A stretch of 64,000 bases of DNA from Thermoanaerobaculia bacterium (lineage in GTDB: Bacteria > Acidobacteriota > Thermoanaerobaculia > Multivoradales > Multivoraceae). Positions 54,939-62,354 of the stretch are shown here, piece after piece. The stretch spans positions 62,001-126,000 of the forward strand of contig JAJDUI010000010.1 in assembly GCA_022826745.1 (NCBI GenBank), read 5' to 3'. The position numbers were made by a program, and so were the translations under genes. The notes under the pieces were generated by a model. That model made no database searches. It was given only the letters and a program-made list of their open reading frames with translations, and was not told where the DNA came from. Within the stretch, counting starts at the first letter, position 1; each line of letters starts with the position of its first letter.

Positions 54939-55724
54939 TCAGGCGCCGACGAATCGCGGCGGGCGCCGTTCGGTCATGGCTCGCACCCCTTCCGCGAAGT
55001 CCGCGGTCTGCCGCAGCCGGTTCTGCTCGGCCTTTTCGTGGTCCGTGGCGGCGCGGATTTCCTCCGCCAGGCGTCCGCGCATCATTTCCCGGATCGAGCG
55101 CACCGCGAGCGGCGCCGAGACGGCGATCTCCCCGGCAAGCTCCCTCGCACGCGCACGTACCTGATCCAGCGGCACGAGGTCGTCGCAGAGTCCGATCCGG
55201 AGCGCCTCCTCGCCCTTGACCCGGCGGCCGGTGTAGAACATCTCCATCGCCCGCTGGCGGCCGACGAGGCGCGGCAGCGTCACGGTCAGACCGAAGCCCT
55301 GAACGAACCCCAGGCGCGCGAAGTTGGCGGAGAAGCGCGCGTCGGGGCAGGCCACCCGGAAGTCAGGCATCAGCGCCAGTCCCAGACCGCCGCCGACTGC
55401 CGCACCCTGGACGGCGGCCACGATCGGGGTCTTCGTGTCGAACAGGCGAACCGCCTCGTCGTAGAGGTGGCGCTCGCCGCCGTCGCCCGTCGCGTCCCGC
55501 CGCGCGTTCAGATTCGCGCCCGCGCAGAAGTGCTTCCCCTCCGAGCAGAGCACGGCGGCGCGGCAGTCGTCCCGCTCGTCCAGCTCCCCGATCGCCGTGG
55601 CCAGTTCGCCGATCAGGTCGAGATCGAAGAAGTTGTTGGGTGGCCGGTGAATCTCGATCTCGGCGACGCGGTCGTCACCGATCGTCACCGTCACTTCGCC
55701 GTTGCCCGGGCTGCCGTCGCTCAT
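54939..55724 (-). CDS. enoyl-CoA hydratase/isomerase-family protein
   Basis: This 261-residue crotonase-fold protein has both oxyanion-hole segments (SEGKHFCAGANL near 63 and QGAAVGGGLGLAL near 102) and the C-terminal helical part. At the first catalytic position the usual PEI-type Glu is replaced in FSANFARLGFVQGFGLTVTLPRLVG, so it may not be a standard hydratase. Residue identity should decide between isomerase, thioesterase and other crotonase reactions. It stands alone between feoB (convergent, 8 bases away) and an OMP gene. Confidence 0.82.
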   Translation of the reverse strand: MSDGSPGNGEVTVTIGDDRVAEIEIHRPPNNFFDLDLIGELATAIGELDERDDCRAAVLCSEGKHFCAGANLNARRDATGDGGERHLYDEAVRLFDTKTPIVAAVQGAAVGGGLGLALMPDFRVACPDARFSANFARLGFVQGFGLTVTLPRLVGRQRAMEMFYTGRRVKGEEALRIGLCDDLVPLDQVRARARELAGEIAVSAPLAVRSIREMMRGRLAEEIRAATDHEKAEQNRLRQTADFAEGVRAMTERRPPRFVGA

Positions 55725-55757
55725 CTCACTCCTCGCTTCCTGGTTCCGTTTGCGGGG

Positions 55758-55763
55758 AGTCTA
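55758..55763 (-). promoter_or_regulatory. candidate -10 box of the enoyl-CoA hydratase-like gene
   Basis: TAGACT on the minus strand, 33 bases before the ATG. It recurs upstream of dctP and the HU-family gene. Confidence 0.3.
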
Positions 55764-55803
55764 GGGGGTTGCGCCGTGAAACGCTACGCGTGAGTGCGCG
55801 GCT

Positions 55804-56901
55804 CTAACCGCCCGGAACCGGCGCGGCCGTGCCCTGGCCCCGGTAGTCGCCGAACAGCATCTCGACTCCGAAGCGCAGGATCGGTACGGAGTCCCTGGGC
55901 TGACCCGGTTCCTCGCGACGCCAGGCCAGGCCGGGACCGACCTCGAGGAAGAGCCACTCCCGGAGGATCTGCTGCCGGAAGATGAACCGCACGAAGTAGT
56001 TCTCGACGACAACCGGTGCGCCGGTCTCGCCGTTGGCGCCGATCTGGTGCGCGAGGGCGCGGCGGCGGCCCAGCCGGTGGTAGTAGCTCAACTCGGTGAA
56101 CCAGTCCGCCCCCCTGGTGATGTCCGAGACCTTGCCGGCGCCGCGCCATCGCAGCATGGAACCGGCCGGAAAGGCGTGCTCGTAGTCGATCCGGGTTGCC
56201 AGCCCCCAGCCGTCGTCCCGCTCCCAGAACAGGGTGTGCCGGAAGCGGACCAGATCCGTCTCCGAGAGAAAGGAACGGTGCTTGTAGCGAGCCCGGACCC
56301 AGGGCTCGACGGGGAAGTTGAAGTTCATGCCGAGGTCGAAGTCGAGGTCGCTGTTGCGGCTCGAGATCGGCCGGTAGCCGAGTCCCACCAGCCACTCGTC
56401 GTCTTCGGGGTCGAACATTCGCGGCAGAGAGGCCGCCCCGCGGCGCTGGGCGTCCTCCAGGATGTCCTCCCGGTCGTCGCGACCGATGAAGGCGTTGAGA
56501 CGGCGTTCCATGTTCGGGAAGTGGAGACGGGCGCGAAAGCTCAGGTCGTCCTCGAACCCGTAGTCCTCGTCCCAGACCACTCCAACGAAGGCGCGCCCGT
56601 AGGTCGCTTCCAGCTTCTCGTCCAGACGGTAGTCGCCGAACAGGTGGTCGAACCAGAGGGCTGTCTCACAGGCGGTGCGGTGGAGGCCGAGGTTCAGCCA
56701 GTCGATCCACGATCGGCCCTCCAGGTACTCCGAAGCGCAGGGATCGGCCTCCTCCTCGGCGGTCTCGGCGGCGCCGGCTTCTGAACCGGCCGGCGGATCG
56801 CCCTCCTGCTCCTGGGCGGCCGCGGCGGCGCAGAACAACAGACCCAGACAGGCCAGCCCAGGCCAAGCGAGCGACGCGAACGGGGAAGCACGTTGGTCCA
56901 T
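55804..56901 (-). CDS. probable outer-membrane beta-barrel protein
   Basis: I do not recognise a family for this 365-residue protein. It has a signal peptide (about 1-29, ending AAAAQE), an acidic linker, and then alternating aromatic/charged strands typical of a barrel (for example LRWRGAGKVSD, WFTELSYYHRLG, VVVENYFVRFIFRQQILREWLFLEVGPGLAWR). The C-terminus ends with VPILRFGVEMLFGDYRG. Two early cysteines (residues about 53 and 75) could pair. It is transcribed away from dnaB, 139 bases apart. Confidence 0.65.
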   Translation of the reverse strand: MDQRASPFASLAWPGLACLGLLFCAAAAAQEQEGDPPAGSEAGAAETAEEEADPCASEYLEGRSWIDWLNLGLHRTACETALWFDHLFGDYRLDEKLEATYGRAFVGVVWDEDYGFEDDLSFRARLHFPNMERRLNAFIGRDDREDILEDAQRRGAASLPRMFDPEDDEWLVGLGYRPISSRNSDLDFDLGMNFNFPVEPWVRARYKHRSFLSETDLVRFRHTLFWERDDGWGLATRIDYEHAFPAGSMLRWRGAGKVSDITRGADWFTELSYYHRLGRRRALAHQIGANGETGAPVVVENYFVRFIFRQQILREWLFLEVGPGLAWRREEPGQPRDSVPILRFGVEMLFGDYRGQGTAAPVPGG

Positions 56902-57040
56902 GGACTCAGGGGCAGCCGGCGACGGCGGCCGGACGCGATGTCAGCCCTGTCTCATCTTCGCACGGCTTGCGAAATCCGCAGCCTCGCCGCAGTGGTCTGA
57001 GCAGGTTGTGGCGGCGCTAGGCTAGGAACCCGGAGGAGAT

Positions 57041-58402
57041 GTGCGCGCGCCGGTCGAGGACACCCACAGTCTGCCGCACAGCGAGGAGTCGGAGCGTGCG
57101 GTGCTGGCCGCGATCCTGCTTGACGCGGAGCGGCACCTGGCCGCTACCTCCAGCCGACTGAAGCCCGAGGACTACTACTTCGAGCGCCACCGACTGCTGT
57201 ACGAAGCGATGCTGGCGCTTCAGGAGGCGGAGAGTCCCATTGACCTGCGTACGCTCCAGGCCCGACTGGAGCAACGCGGCGAGTTCGAATCGGCCGGCGG
57301 CGTGGCCTATCTGGCCACGCTCGAGGTCGACCTGCCCGACCTGGGCCGGGTGGACACCTACGTCGAGATCATCAAGGAACGAGCTCTGCGGCGGCGTCTG
57401 ATCGACGCCTGCACGAAGATCTACAGGACGGCGCTGGACGGCGGCCTGGAAGCTCAGCAGGCCCTGGCCGAGGCGGAACGGGAGGTCATGGACCTGAGCG
57501 AGGAGGCCGTATCGAGGACCTTCGTGCCGCTCGACCAGATCTACCGGGAGACGATCGAGCACCTCGAACAGAGCGCGGCGAACGACTTCCCGGGCCTGCG
57601 CACCGGATTCGTCGACCTCGACCGGATGACCCACGGCCTGCAGCCCGGAAACCTGGTCATTGTTGCCGGCCGGCCGGGAATGGGCAAAACGAGTCTGGCG
57701 CTGAACATCGCCGCTCACGTCGCCCATCAGGAGGGTAGGGCCGCGGGTTTCTTCTCGCTGGAGATGAGCGAGCGGGAGATCGCCATGCGAGTCCTGTGTT
57801 CGACAACCGACATCCCGTTTCATCGGCTGCGCGGCGGCCAGTTGTCCCCGCGGGACTGGAGCCGACTGCACCAGGCGGTCTCCAACAGTCGTGACTCGCC
57901 GCTGTTCATCGACGACTCGGCGAACCCGTCCCTGCTCGAGGTCGCGTCCAAGGCACGCCGTCTGAAGGTACAGAGCGGCCTCTCTCTGCTGGTCGTCGAC
58001 TATCTCCAGTTGATGAACGCGGGCGGCCGCTACGAGAACCGCAACCTGGAGATTGGCGCCATCACGCGAGGCCTGAAGCAGTTGGCCAAGGAACTGGAGG
58101 TGCCGGTCGTTGCCCTGTCGCAGCTCTCGCGGCTACCGGAGCGAAGAGGCAAGGACCACCGGCCGCAACTCGCCGATCTCCGGGAGTCGGGGAACATCGA
58201 GCAGGACGCCGACATCGTCATGTTCGTCTATCGCGAAGAGGTCTACGAGCCCGAGGATCCTGACGTCGAAGGGCTGGCCGACCTGATCATCGCAAAGCAC
58301 CGGAACGGTGAGACGGGCTCCGTGCGCCTCGTCTTTCTGGGCGACACGACGACGTTCCGCAACTACGACGGCCATCACGCGCCGCCGGAGGGGCCGAACT
58401 GA
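57041..58402 (+). CDS. dnaB: replicative DNA helicase DnaB
   Basis: This 453-residue hexameric helicase unwinds the replication fork. It has the N-terminal DnaG-binding domain (SEESERAVLAAILLDAE) and the RecA-type motor: Walker A AGRPGMGKTSLALN near residue 213, FFSLEMSEREIAMR, Walker B LLVVDYLQLM near 315 and QLSRLPERRGKDHRPQLADLRESG. GTG 57041 is used; the ATG two bases earlier is out of frame. GGAGG is at 57032-57036. The stop overlaps the probable alr start by 4 bases. Confidence 0.95.
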   Translation: MRAPVEDTHSLPHSEESERAVLAAILLDAERHLAATSSRLKPEDYYFERHRLLYEAMLALQEAESPIDLRTLQARLEQRGEFESAGGVAYLATLEVDLPDLGRVDTYVEIIKERALRRRLIDACTKIYRTALDGGLEAQQALAEAEREVMDLSEEAVSRTFVPLDQIYRETIEHLEQSAANDFPGLRTGFVDLDRMTHGLQPGNLVIVAGRPGMGKTSLALNIAAHVAHQEGRAAGFFSLEMSEREIAMRVLCSTTDIPFHRLRGGQLSPRDWSRLHQAVSNSRDSPLFIDDSANPSLLEVASKARRLKVQSGLSLLVVDYLQLMNAGGRYENRNLEIGAITRGLKQLAKELEVPVVALSQLSRLPERRGKDHRPQLADLRESGNIEQDADIVMFVYREEVYEPEDPDVEGLADLIIAKHRNGETGSVRLVFLGDTTTFRNYDGHHAPPEGPN

Positions 58403-59571
58403 GTAGCAGCCCAAGCGCGCGGGTCGAGATCGATCTCGGCGCCCTGGCGGTCAACCTTCGCGCGGTGCGGCGGTCGGTCGGTCAGGCGGCGGTCTACGGA
58501 GTCGTCAAGGCGGACGCCTACGGCCATGGCGCGCCGGCCGTGGCGCTGGAACTCGAGCGGCTCGGCATCGACGGTCTGGCGGTGGCGGGCGCCGCCGAAG
58601 TCGAGGAGCTCCGCGACGCCGGCTACGGCGGGCGCATCCTGCTGCTCGGCGGCCCGGAGTCGTCCGAGGACCTGGACCGCGTCATTCGCCGAAACGCGAC
58701 GCCGGTGCTCACGCGCCTCGGGCAACTCGCAGCCTGGAGTGTCTGGCTGGGCCGTCGCGGGGCTGGCGCAGGAGAGGCGCTGGAGGTCGTCGTCGAGCTG
58801 GACACCGGGATGAGCCGTGCCGGCCTGAAACTGAGCGACTGGCCGGCCGCGCTGGACGACCTGCGTACCGCGCCGGAGTTCCGGCTTGCGGGCCTGATGT
58901 CTCACCTGGCTGAGTCCGAGCTGGCCGGAAGTTCCTTTACCGGAGAACAGGAACGGCGCTTCGCCGACGCCTTCGAGCTTCTCGAACCGCCCGAGCGCCG
59001 TTCGGTTCCCGTACACCTGGCGAACTCGTCCGCGGCGCTTCGGCGGGCCTCCGCCCGCTGGACCGCGGTGCGGGTCGGCGGAGCCCTCTACGGGCTCGAC
59101 CTGGCGACGCTGGTGGAGAGCTCGGAAACGTCCGGCTTGCGGCCGGTCATGAGCGTCAAGGCCCCGATCGTCGACGTGCGGCCAGTACCGGCCGGCGCCG
59201 GCGTGGGTTACCGGCGTACCTGGCGAGCGCCTGATTCGGCCAGGATCGCCCTGATCAGGATCGGCTATGGAGACGGTTTCAGCTCGGGCTTCGGCAGCGG
59301 CGAGGTTCTGGTCAGGGGTGAGCGTTGCCCGATCGTCGGTCAGATCAGCATGGACTCGCTGACCGTCGACGTCACCCGGGTTCCAGGCGCCGCGATCGGC
59401 GACGAGTGCGTCCTGCTCGGAAGACAGGGGCAGCAGCGGATCGGGGTTGGCGAACTGGCCGGCCGCGCCGGCATCGCGGCCTACGAGGTGTGGTGCGGCC
59501 TGAGCCGCCGTCTGCCACGCCTCGTGATCGACCGCCGCGACCGCGCTAGAGAACCGGATCGCGGCCGGTGA
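58399..59571 (+). CDS. alr: alanine racemase, probable CTG start
   Basis: This enzyme of about 390 residues converts L- to D-alanine for peptidoglycan. The family start ARVEIDLGALAVNLRAVR is present, then the PLP-lysine motif VVKADAYGHGA (Lys37), and the catalytic tyrosine in GVGYRRTW near residue 270. RIGYGDGFS and LGRQGQQRIGVGELA complete the fold. The first ATG, GTG or TTG in frame is GTG 58465, which would remove the conserved start. CTG 58399 overlaps the dnaB stop (CTGA) and has GGAGGGG at 58387-58393, so it is preferred. Its 3' end overlaps purC by 26 bases. Confidence 0.85.
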   Translation: MSSSPSARVEIDLGALAVNLRAVRRSVGQAAVYGVVKADAYGHGAPAVALELERLGIDGLAVAGAAEVEELRDAGYGGRILLLGGPESSEDLDRVIRRNATPVLTRLGQLAAWSVWLGRRGAGAGEALEVVVELDTGMSRAGLKLSDWPAALDDLRTAPEFRLAGLMSHLAESELAGSSFTGEQERRFADAFELLEPPERRSVPVHLANSSAALRRASARWTAVRVGGALYGLDLATLVESSETSGLRPVMSVKAPIVDVRPVPAGAGVGYRRTWRAPDSARIALIRIGYGDGFSSGFGSGEVLVRGERCPIVGQISMDSLTVDVTRVPGAAIGDECVLLGRQGQQRIGVGELAGRAGIAAYEVWCGLSRRLPRLVIDRRDRAREPDRGR

Positions 59572-60421
59572 CCCGGCGGAACGCGTCAAGGTAGCGCTCC
59601 CTCGTCTCGTTGACGACCTCGGGGGTCAGCTCCGGCGGCGCGGAGGCCTTGTCCCAGCCGGTCCCCGCGACCCAGTCGCGGACCGGCTGCTTGTCGAAGG
59701 AAACGGGTTCGGTCCCCGGGCTCCACTGGGCCGCGTCCCAGTAGCGCGACGAATCCGGAGTCAGCACTTCGTCGATCAGGATCAGACGGTCCTCGACCAT
59801 GCCGAACTCGAACTTCGTGTCGGCGAGGATGAGGCCGCGGCCGGCCGCGAGTTCGCGCCCCCGGTTGTAGAGCTCGAGCGTCACCCGCCGCAGGGTCGCG
59901 GCCATGTCGCCGCCAACGCCTTCGACCAGGGTGTCGTAGTCGATGTTCTCGTCGTGGCCTTCCTCGGCTTTCGTCGCAGGCGTGAAGATCGCTTCTTCCA
60001 GTTGCGCGGCCCGCGCCAGTCCGGCCGGCAGGTCGTGGCCACAGGCCCGCCCCGTCTCCTGATACTCCCGGAACGCGCTGCCGGCGAGGTAGCCCCTGGC
60101 CACGCACTCGTAAGGCACGACTTCCGCTTTCCTTACGAGGACCGACCGTCCGTCCAGGTAGTCGGCGTGTGGCTGTACGTCGGCGGGAAAGCCGCGTACA
60201 TCGGTCTCGATCAGGTGATTCGGGATGACGTCGCCGAGCCGGTCGAACCAGAAGTTCGTCAACTGGTTCAACACCTTGCCCTTGTCCGGAATCTCGGGAG
60301 AGAGGACGAAGTCGTAGGCGGACACGCGGTCGCTGGCCACCAGCAGCAGCCGGTCGCCGAGATCGTAGATGTCGCGAACCTTGCCGCGGCGGGGCTCCGG
60401 AAGACCTTCGAGGGCGTTCAT
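59546..60421 (-). CDS. purC: phosphoribosylaminoimidazole-succinocarboxamide synthase
   Basis: This 291-residue SAICAR synthetase works in purine synthesis. It has LPEPRRGKVRDIYDLGDRLLLVASDRVSAYD near the start, a VLVRKAEVVPYECVARGYLAGSA segment, the GLILADTKFEFG motif and IDEVLTPDSSRYW near residue 210. The long N-terminal extension from 60445 is rejected because ATG 60421 matches the family start and lies 9 bases behind a -10 box. It converges on alr. Confidence 0.94.
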   Translation of the reverse strand: MNALEGLPEPRRGKVRDIYDLGDRLLLVASDRVSAYDFVLSPEIPDKGKVLNQLTNFWFDRLGDVIPNHLIETDVRGFPADVQPHADYLDGRSVLVRKAEVVPYECVARGYLAGSAFREYQETGRACGHDLPAGLARAAQLEEAIFTPATKAEEGHDENIDYDTLVEGVGGDMAATLRRVTLELYNRGRELAAGRGLILADTKFEFGMVEDRLILIDEVLTPDSSRYWDAAQWSPGTEPVSFDKQPVRDWVAGTGWDKASAPPELTPEVVNETRERYLDAFRRVTGRDPVL

Positions 60422-60430
60422 GGCGACGGG

Positions 60431-60439
60431 AATGTAGCA
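60431..60439 (-). promoter_or_regulatory. candidate extended -10 promoter of purC
   Basis: TGCTACATT on the minus strand fits the recurrent box and ends 9 bases before the purC ATG, so the message would be nearly leaderless. Confidence 0.5.
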
Positions 60440-60528
60440 TGGCATTCACTGGTAGAAGGAGTCCTCGGAACGATGCGCACGGGAGGGCGAAAAACAGCGA
60501 CCGCAGCGTCGGTCGGAGCGCCTCCAGG

Positions 60529-62145
60529 GTGAAGTACGACGTCGCGACCTTCCGTGGCGACCTGTTCGGAGCGCTGACGGCCACGGTCGTTGCTCTCCCC
60601 GTTGCTCTGGCGCTCGGTGTCGCTTCCGGCATGGGCGCCGTCGCGGGCCTCCACGGCGCGATCGCCGTGGGCTTCTTCGCCGCCGTGTTCGGCGGCACGA
60701 GGTCCCAGATCTCGGGGCCCACGGCGCCGATGACCGTTGCCATGACGGTCATTCTCACGACCCATGCATCCGACCTCACCGAGGCGCTGACCGTCGTCGT
60801 GCTGGGCGGTCTGCTCCAGATGCTCCTGGGCCTGGCGAGGATCGGCCGTTTCGTGGCGTACACGCCGTACGTCGTCGTCTCCGGTTTCATGTCCGGAATC
60901 GGCGTCATCGTGATCCTGATCCAGGTCCTGCCGTTCCTCGGCGCCCCTCCTGCGGCCGGTGGAGCACTCGGCGCCGTTCGCGCGATGCCGGAAGCCGCAG
61001 CGGGTGCGAACCTGAGCGCTGTCGCCATCGGCGCCGTGACCCTGGTGGCCGGCTTCCTTTGGCCCCGCCGGCTTTCGCGGTACTTCCCGGGGCCCCTGCT
61101 CGCCCTCGTTCTCGGTTCCGCCGTGGGCGTTCTTTGGTTGAGCGGTGCTCCGGCCCTCGGTCCCGTCCCTGCAGGACTGCCGACGCTCAAGATCGGTTTG
61201 CCGAGCGCGGGCTTCCTGCTGGAGGCGTTCCAACCGGCCCTCATTCTCGCACTGCTGGGGTCGGTCGACAGCCTCCTGACATCGCTGGTGGCCGACTCGC
61301 TGACGGGCACGCGCCACAACCCGGACCGCGAACTGGTCGGCCAGGGCATCGGCAACATGATCTCCGGAGTGCTCGGCGGCCTGCCGGGTGCGGGCGCCAC
61401 GATGGGAACGGTCGTGAACATCCGCGCCGGCGGCTCGACACCCGTGTCCGGCGCTCTGCGCGCGCTCTTCCTCCTGCTCCTCGCCCTGGGCCTCGGGCCG
61501 CTGGTCGAACCGGTTCCCCACGCCGTCCTGGCGGCGATCATGATGAAAGTGGGGTGGGACATCATCGACTGGCCGCTGCTCGCGCGCATACACCGGATTC
61601 GCCGGGAGCACCTCTTCGTCATGCTGTTGACGTTGGGTCTGACGGTGTTCGTCGACCTCGTCACGGCGGTCGCCGTGGGTCTGATCGCGGCGGGGATGGC
61701 GCACGCGCGGCGTCTGGAGGGGCTCGAGCTCGACAGCGTGATCTCGGTCCCGCTCCTCGACCGGACGTTTGTCAGCGACGGGGAGGAACGAGCGAACGTC
61801 GACCCCTACTCGGCACGCGTGGGCCTGGTTGCACTCAAGGGGACTCTCACCGTCGCCTCCGCCAGCAAGCTCACGACGGTCATCGGGGGAGACATCAAGG
61901 ACCACGAAGTCGTCATCTTCGACTTCTCGGAGGCCGTCTACCTGGACGACAGCGCGGCAATGGTGATCCAGCGCCTTCTGAACGTGGCTTCCGTCGAACG
62001 AACGGACGTCGTTGTCTGCGGTCTCGCGGGATCCGTCGCGAGGACGCTTCGGACACTCGACATTCTCCGCGATCTTCCCCCGGATCACCTGGCCGGTACG
62101 CTGGAGGAAGCGCGCGGAATCGCCCTCGACCTGATTGACGACTGA
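60529..62145 (+). CDS. SulP-family inorganic anion transporter with STAS domain
   Basis: This 538-residue transporter has about 11-14 membrane helices with SulP features (the GDLFGALTATVVALPVALALG start, the SQISGPTAPMTVAMTVIL segment near residue 60 and NMISGVLGGLPGAGATMGT near 280). The C-terminal STAS domain (about 430-535) has DFSEAVYLDDSAAMVIQ. Substrates in the family include sulfate, bicarbonate and chloride. GTG 60529 is preferred over ATG 60439 because codons before it lack the strong GC bias of the gene. Confidence 0.88.
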   Translation: MKYDVATFRGDLFGALTATVVALPVALALGVASGMGAVAGLHGAIAVGFFAAVFGGTRSQISGPTAPMTVAMTVILTTHASDLTEALTVVVLGGLLQMLLGLARIGRFVAYTPYVVVSGFMSGIGVIVILIQVLPFLGAPPAAGGALGAVRAMPEAAAGANLSAVAIGAVTLVAGFLWPRRLSRYFPGPLLALVLGSAVGVLWLSGAPALGPVPAGLPTLKIGLPSAGFLLEAFQPALILALLGSVDSLLTSLVADSLTGTRHNPDRELVGQGIGNMISGVLGGLPGAGATMGTVVNIRAGGSTPVSGALRALFLLLLALGLGPLVEPVPHAVLAAIMMKVGWDIIDWPLLARIHRIRREHLFVMLLTLGLTVFVDLVTAVAVGLIAAGMAHARRLEGLELDSVISVPLLDRTFVSDGEERANVDPYSARVGLVALKGTLTVASASKLTTVIGGDIKDHEVVIFDFSEAVYLDDSAAMVIQRLLNVASVERTDVVVCGLAGSVARTLRTLDILRDLPPDHLAGTLEEARGIALDLIDD

Positions 62146-62253
62146 CAGGCCGTCGACAGCCTTCGGCGGGAGACCCGCCGGCCCTCGTCACGCCATCGCT
62201 TAGGCTTGCCCGCCCGGCGCGCCAGACCGGCGCTCCGGCAGGATCCGGCGTAG

Positions 62254-62269
62254 GGTTGTTGAAACAACC
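62254..62269. promoter_or_regulatory. 16-bp palindrome upstream of the TolC-family gene
   Basis: GGTTGTT-GA-AACAACC is a perfect inverted repeat 85 bases before ATG 62355. It could be a repressor operator of the TetR or similar type that controls the efflux gene, or a small hairpin in the leader. A TAGGCT -10-like box lies upstream at 62201-62206. Nothing else is apparent in the 209-base gap 62146-62354. Confidence 0.4.
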
Positions 62270-62354
62270 TCGCGCCTCTCGCGTCAAAGAGGAAAGACAC
62301 GACGCGCCGTGCCCGTTGCGGTCAGGGCGCCGTCGAAGGAAGGAACACAGCCCG

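Noticed and set aside
60439..60528. N-terminal 30 residues of the SulP transporter from ATG 60439
   Set aside because: Codons there lack the GC bias at third positions and the text MAFTGRRSPRNDAHG has no family match; GTG 60529 fits better, although not proven.
59586..61664. Minus-strand frame of 692 codons spanning purC and the SulP gene
   Set aside because: Out of frame with purC and antisense to the transporter; Ser/Arg/Pro-rich shadow.
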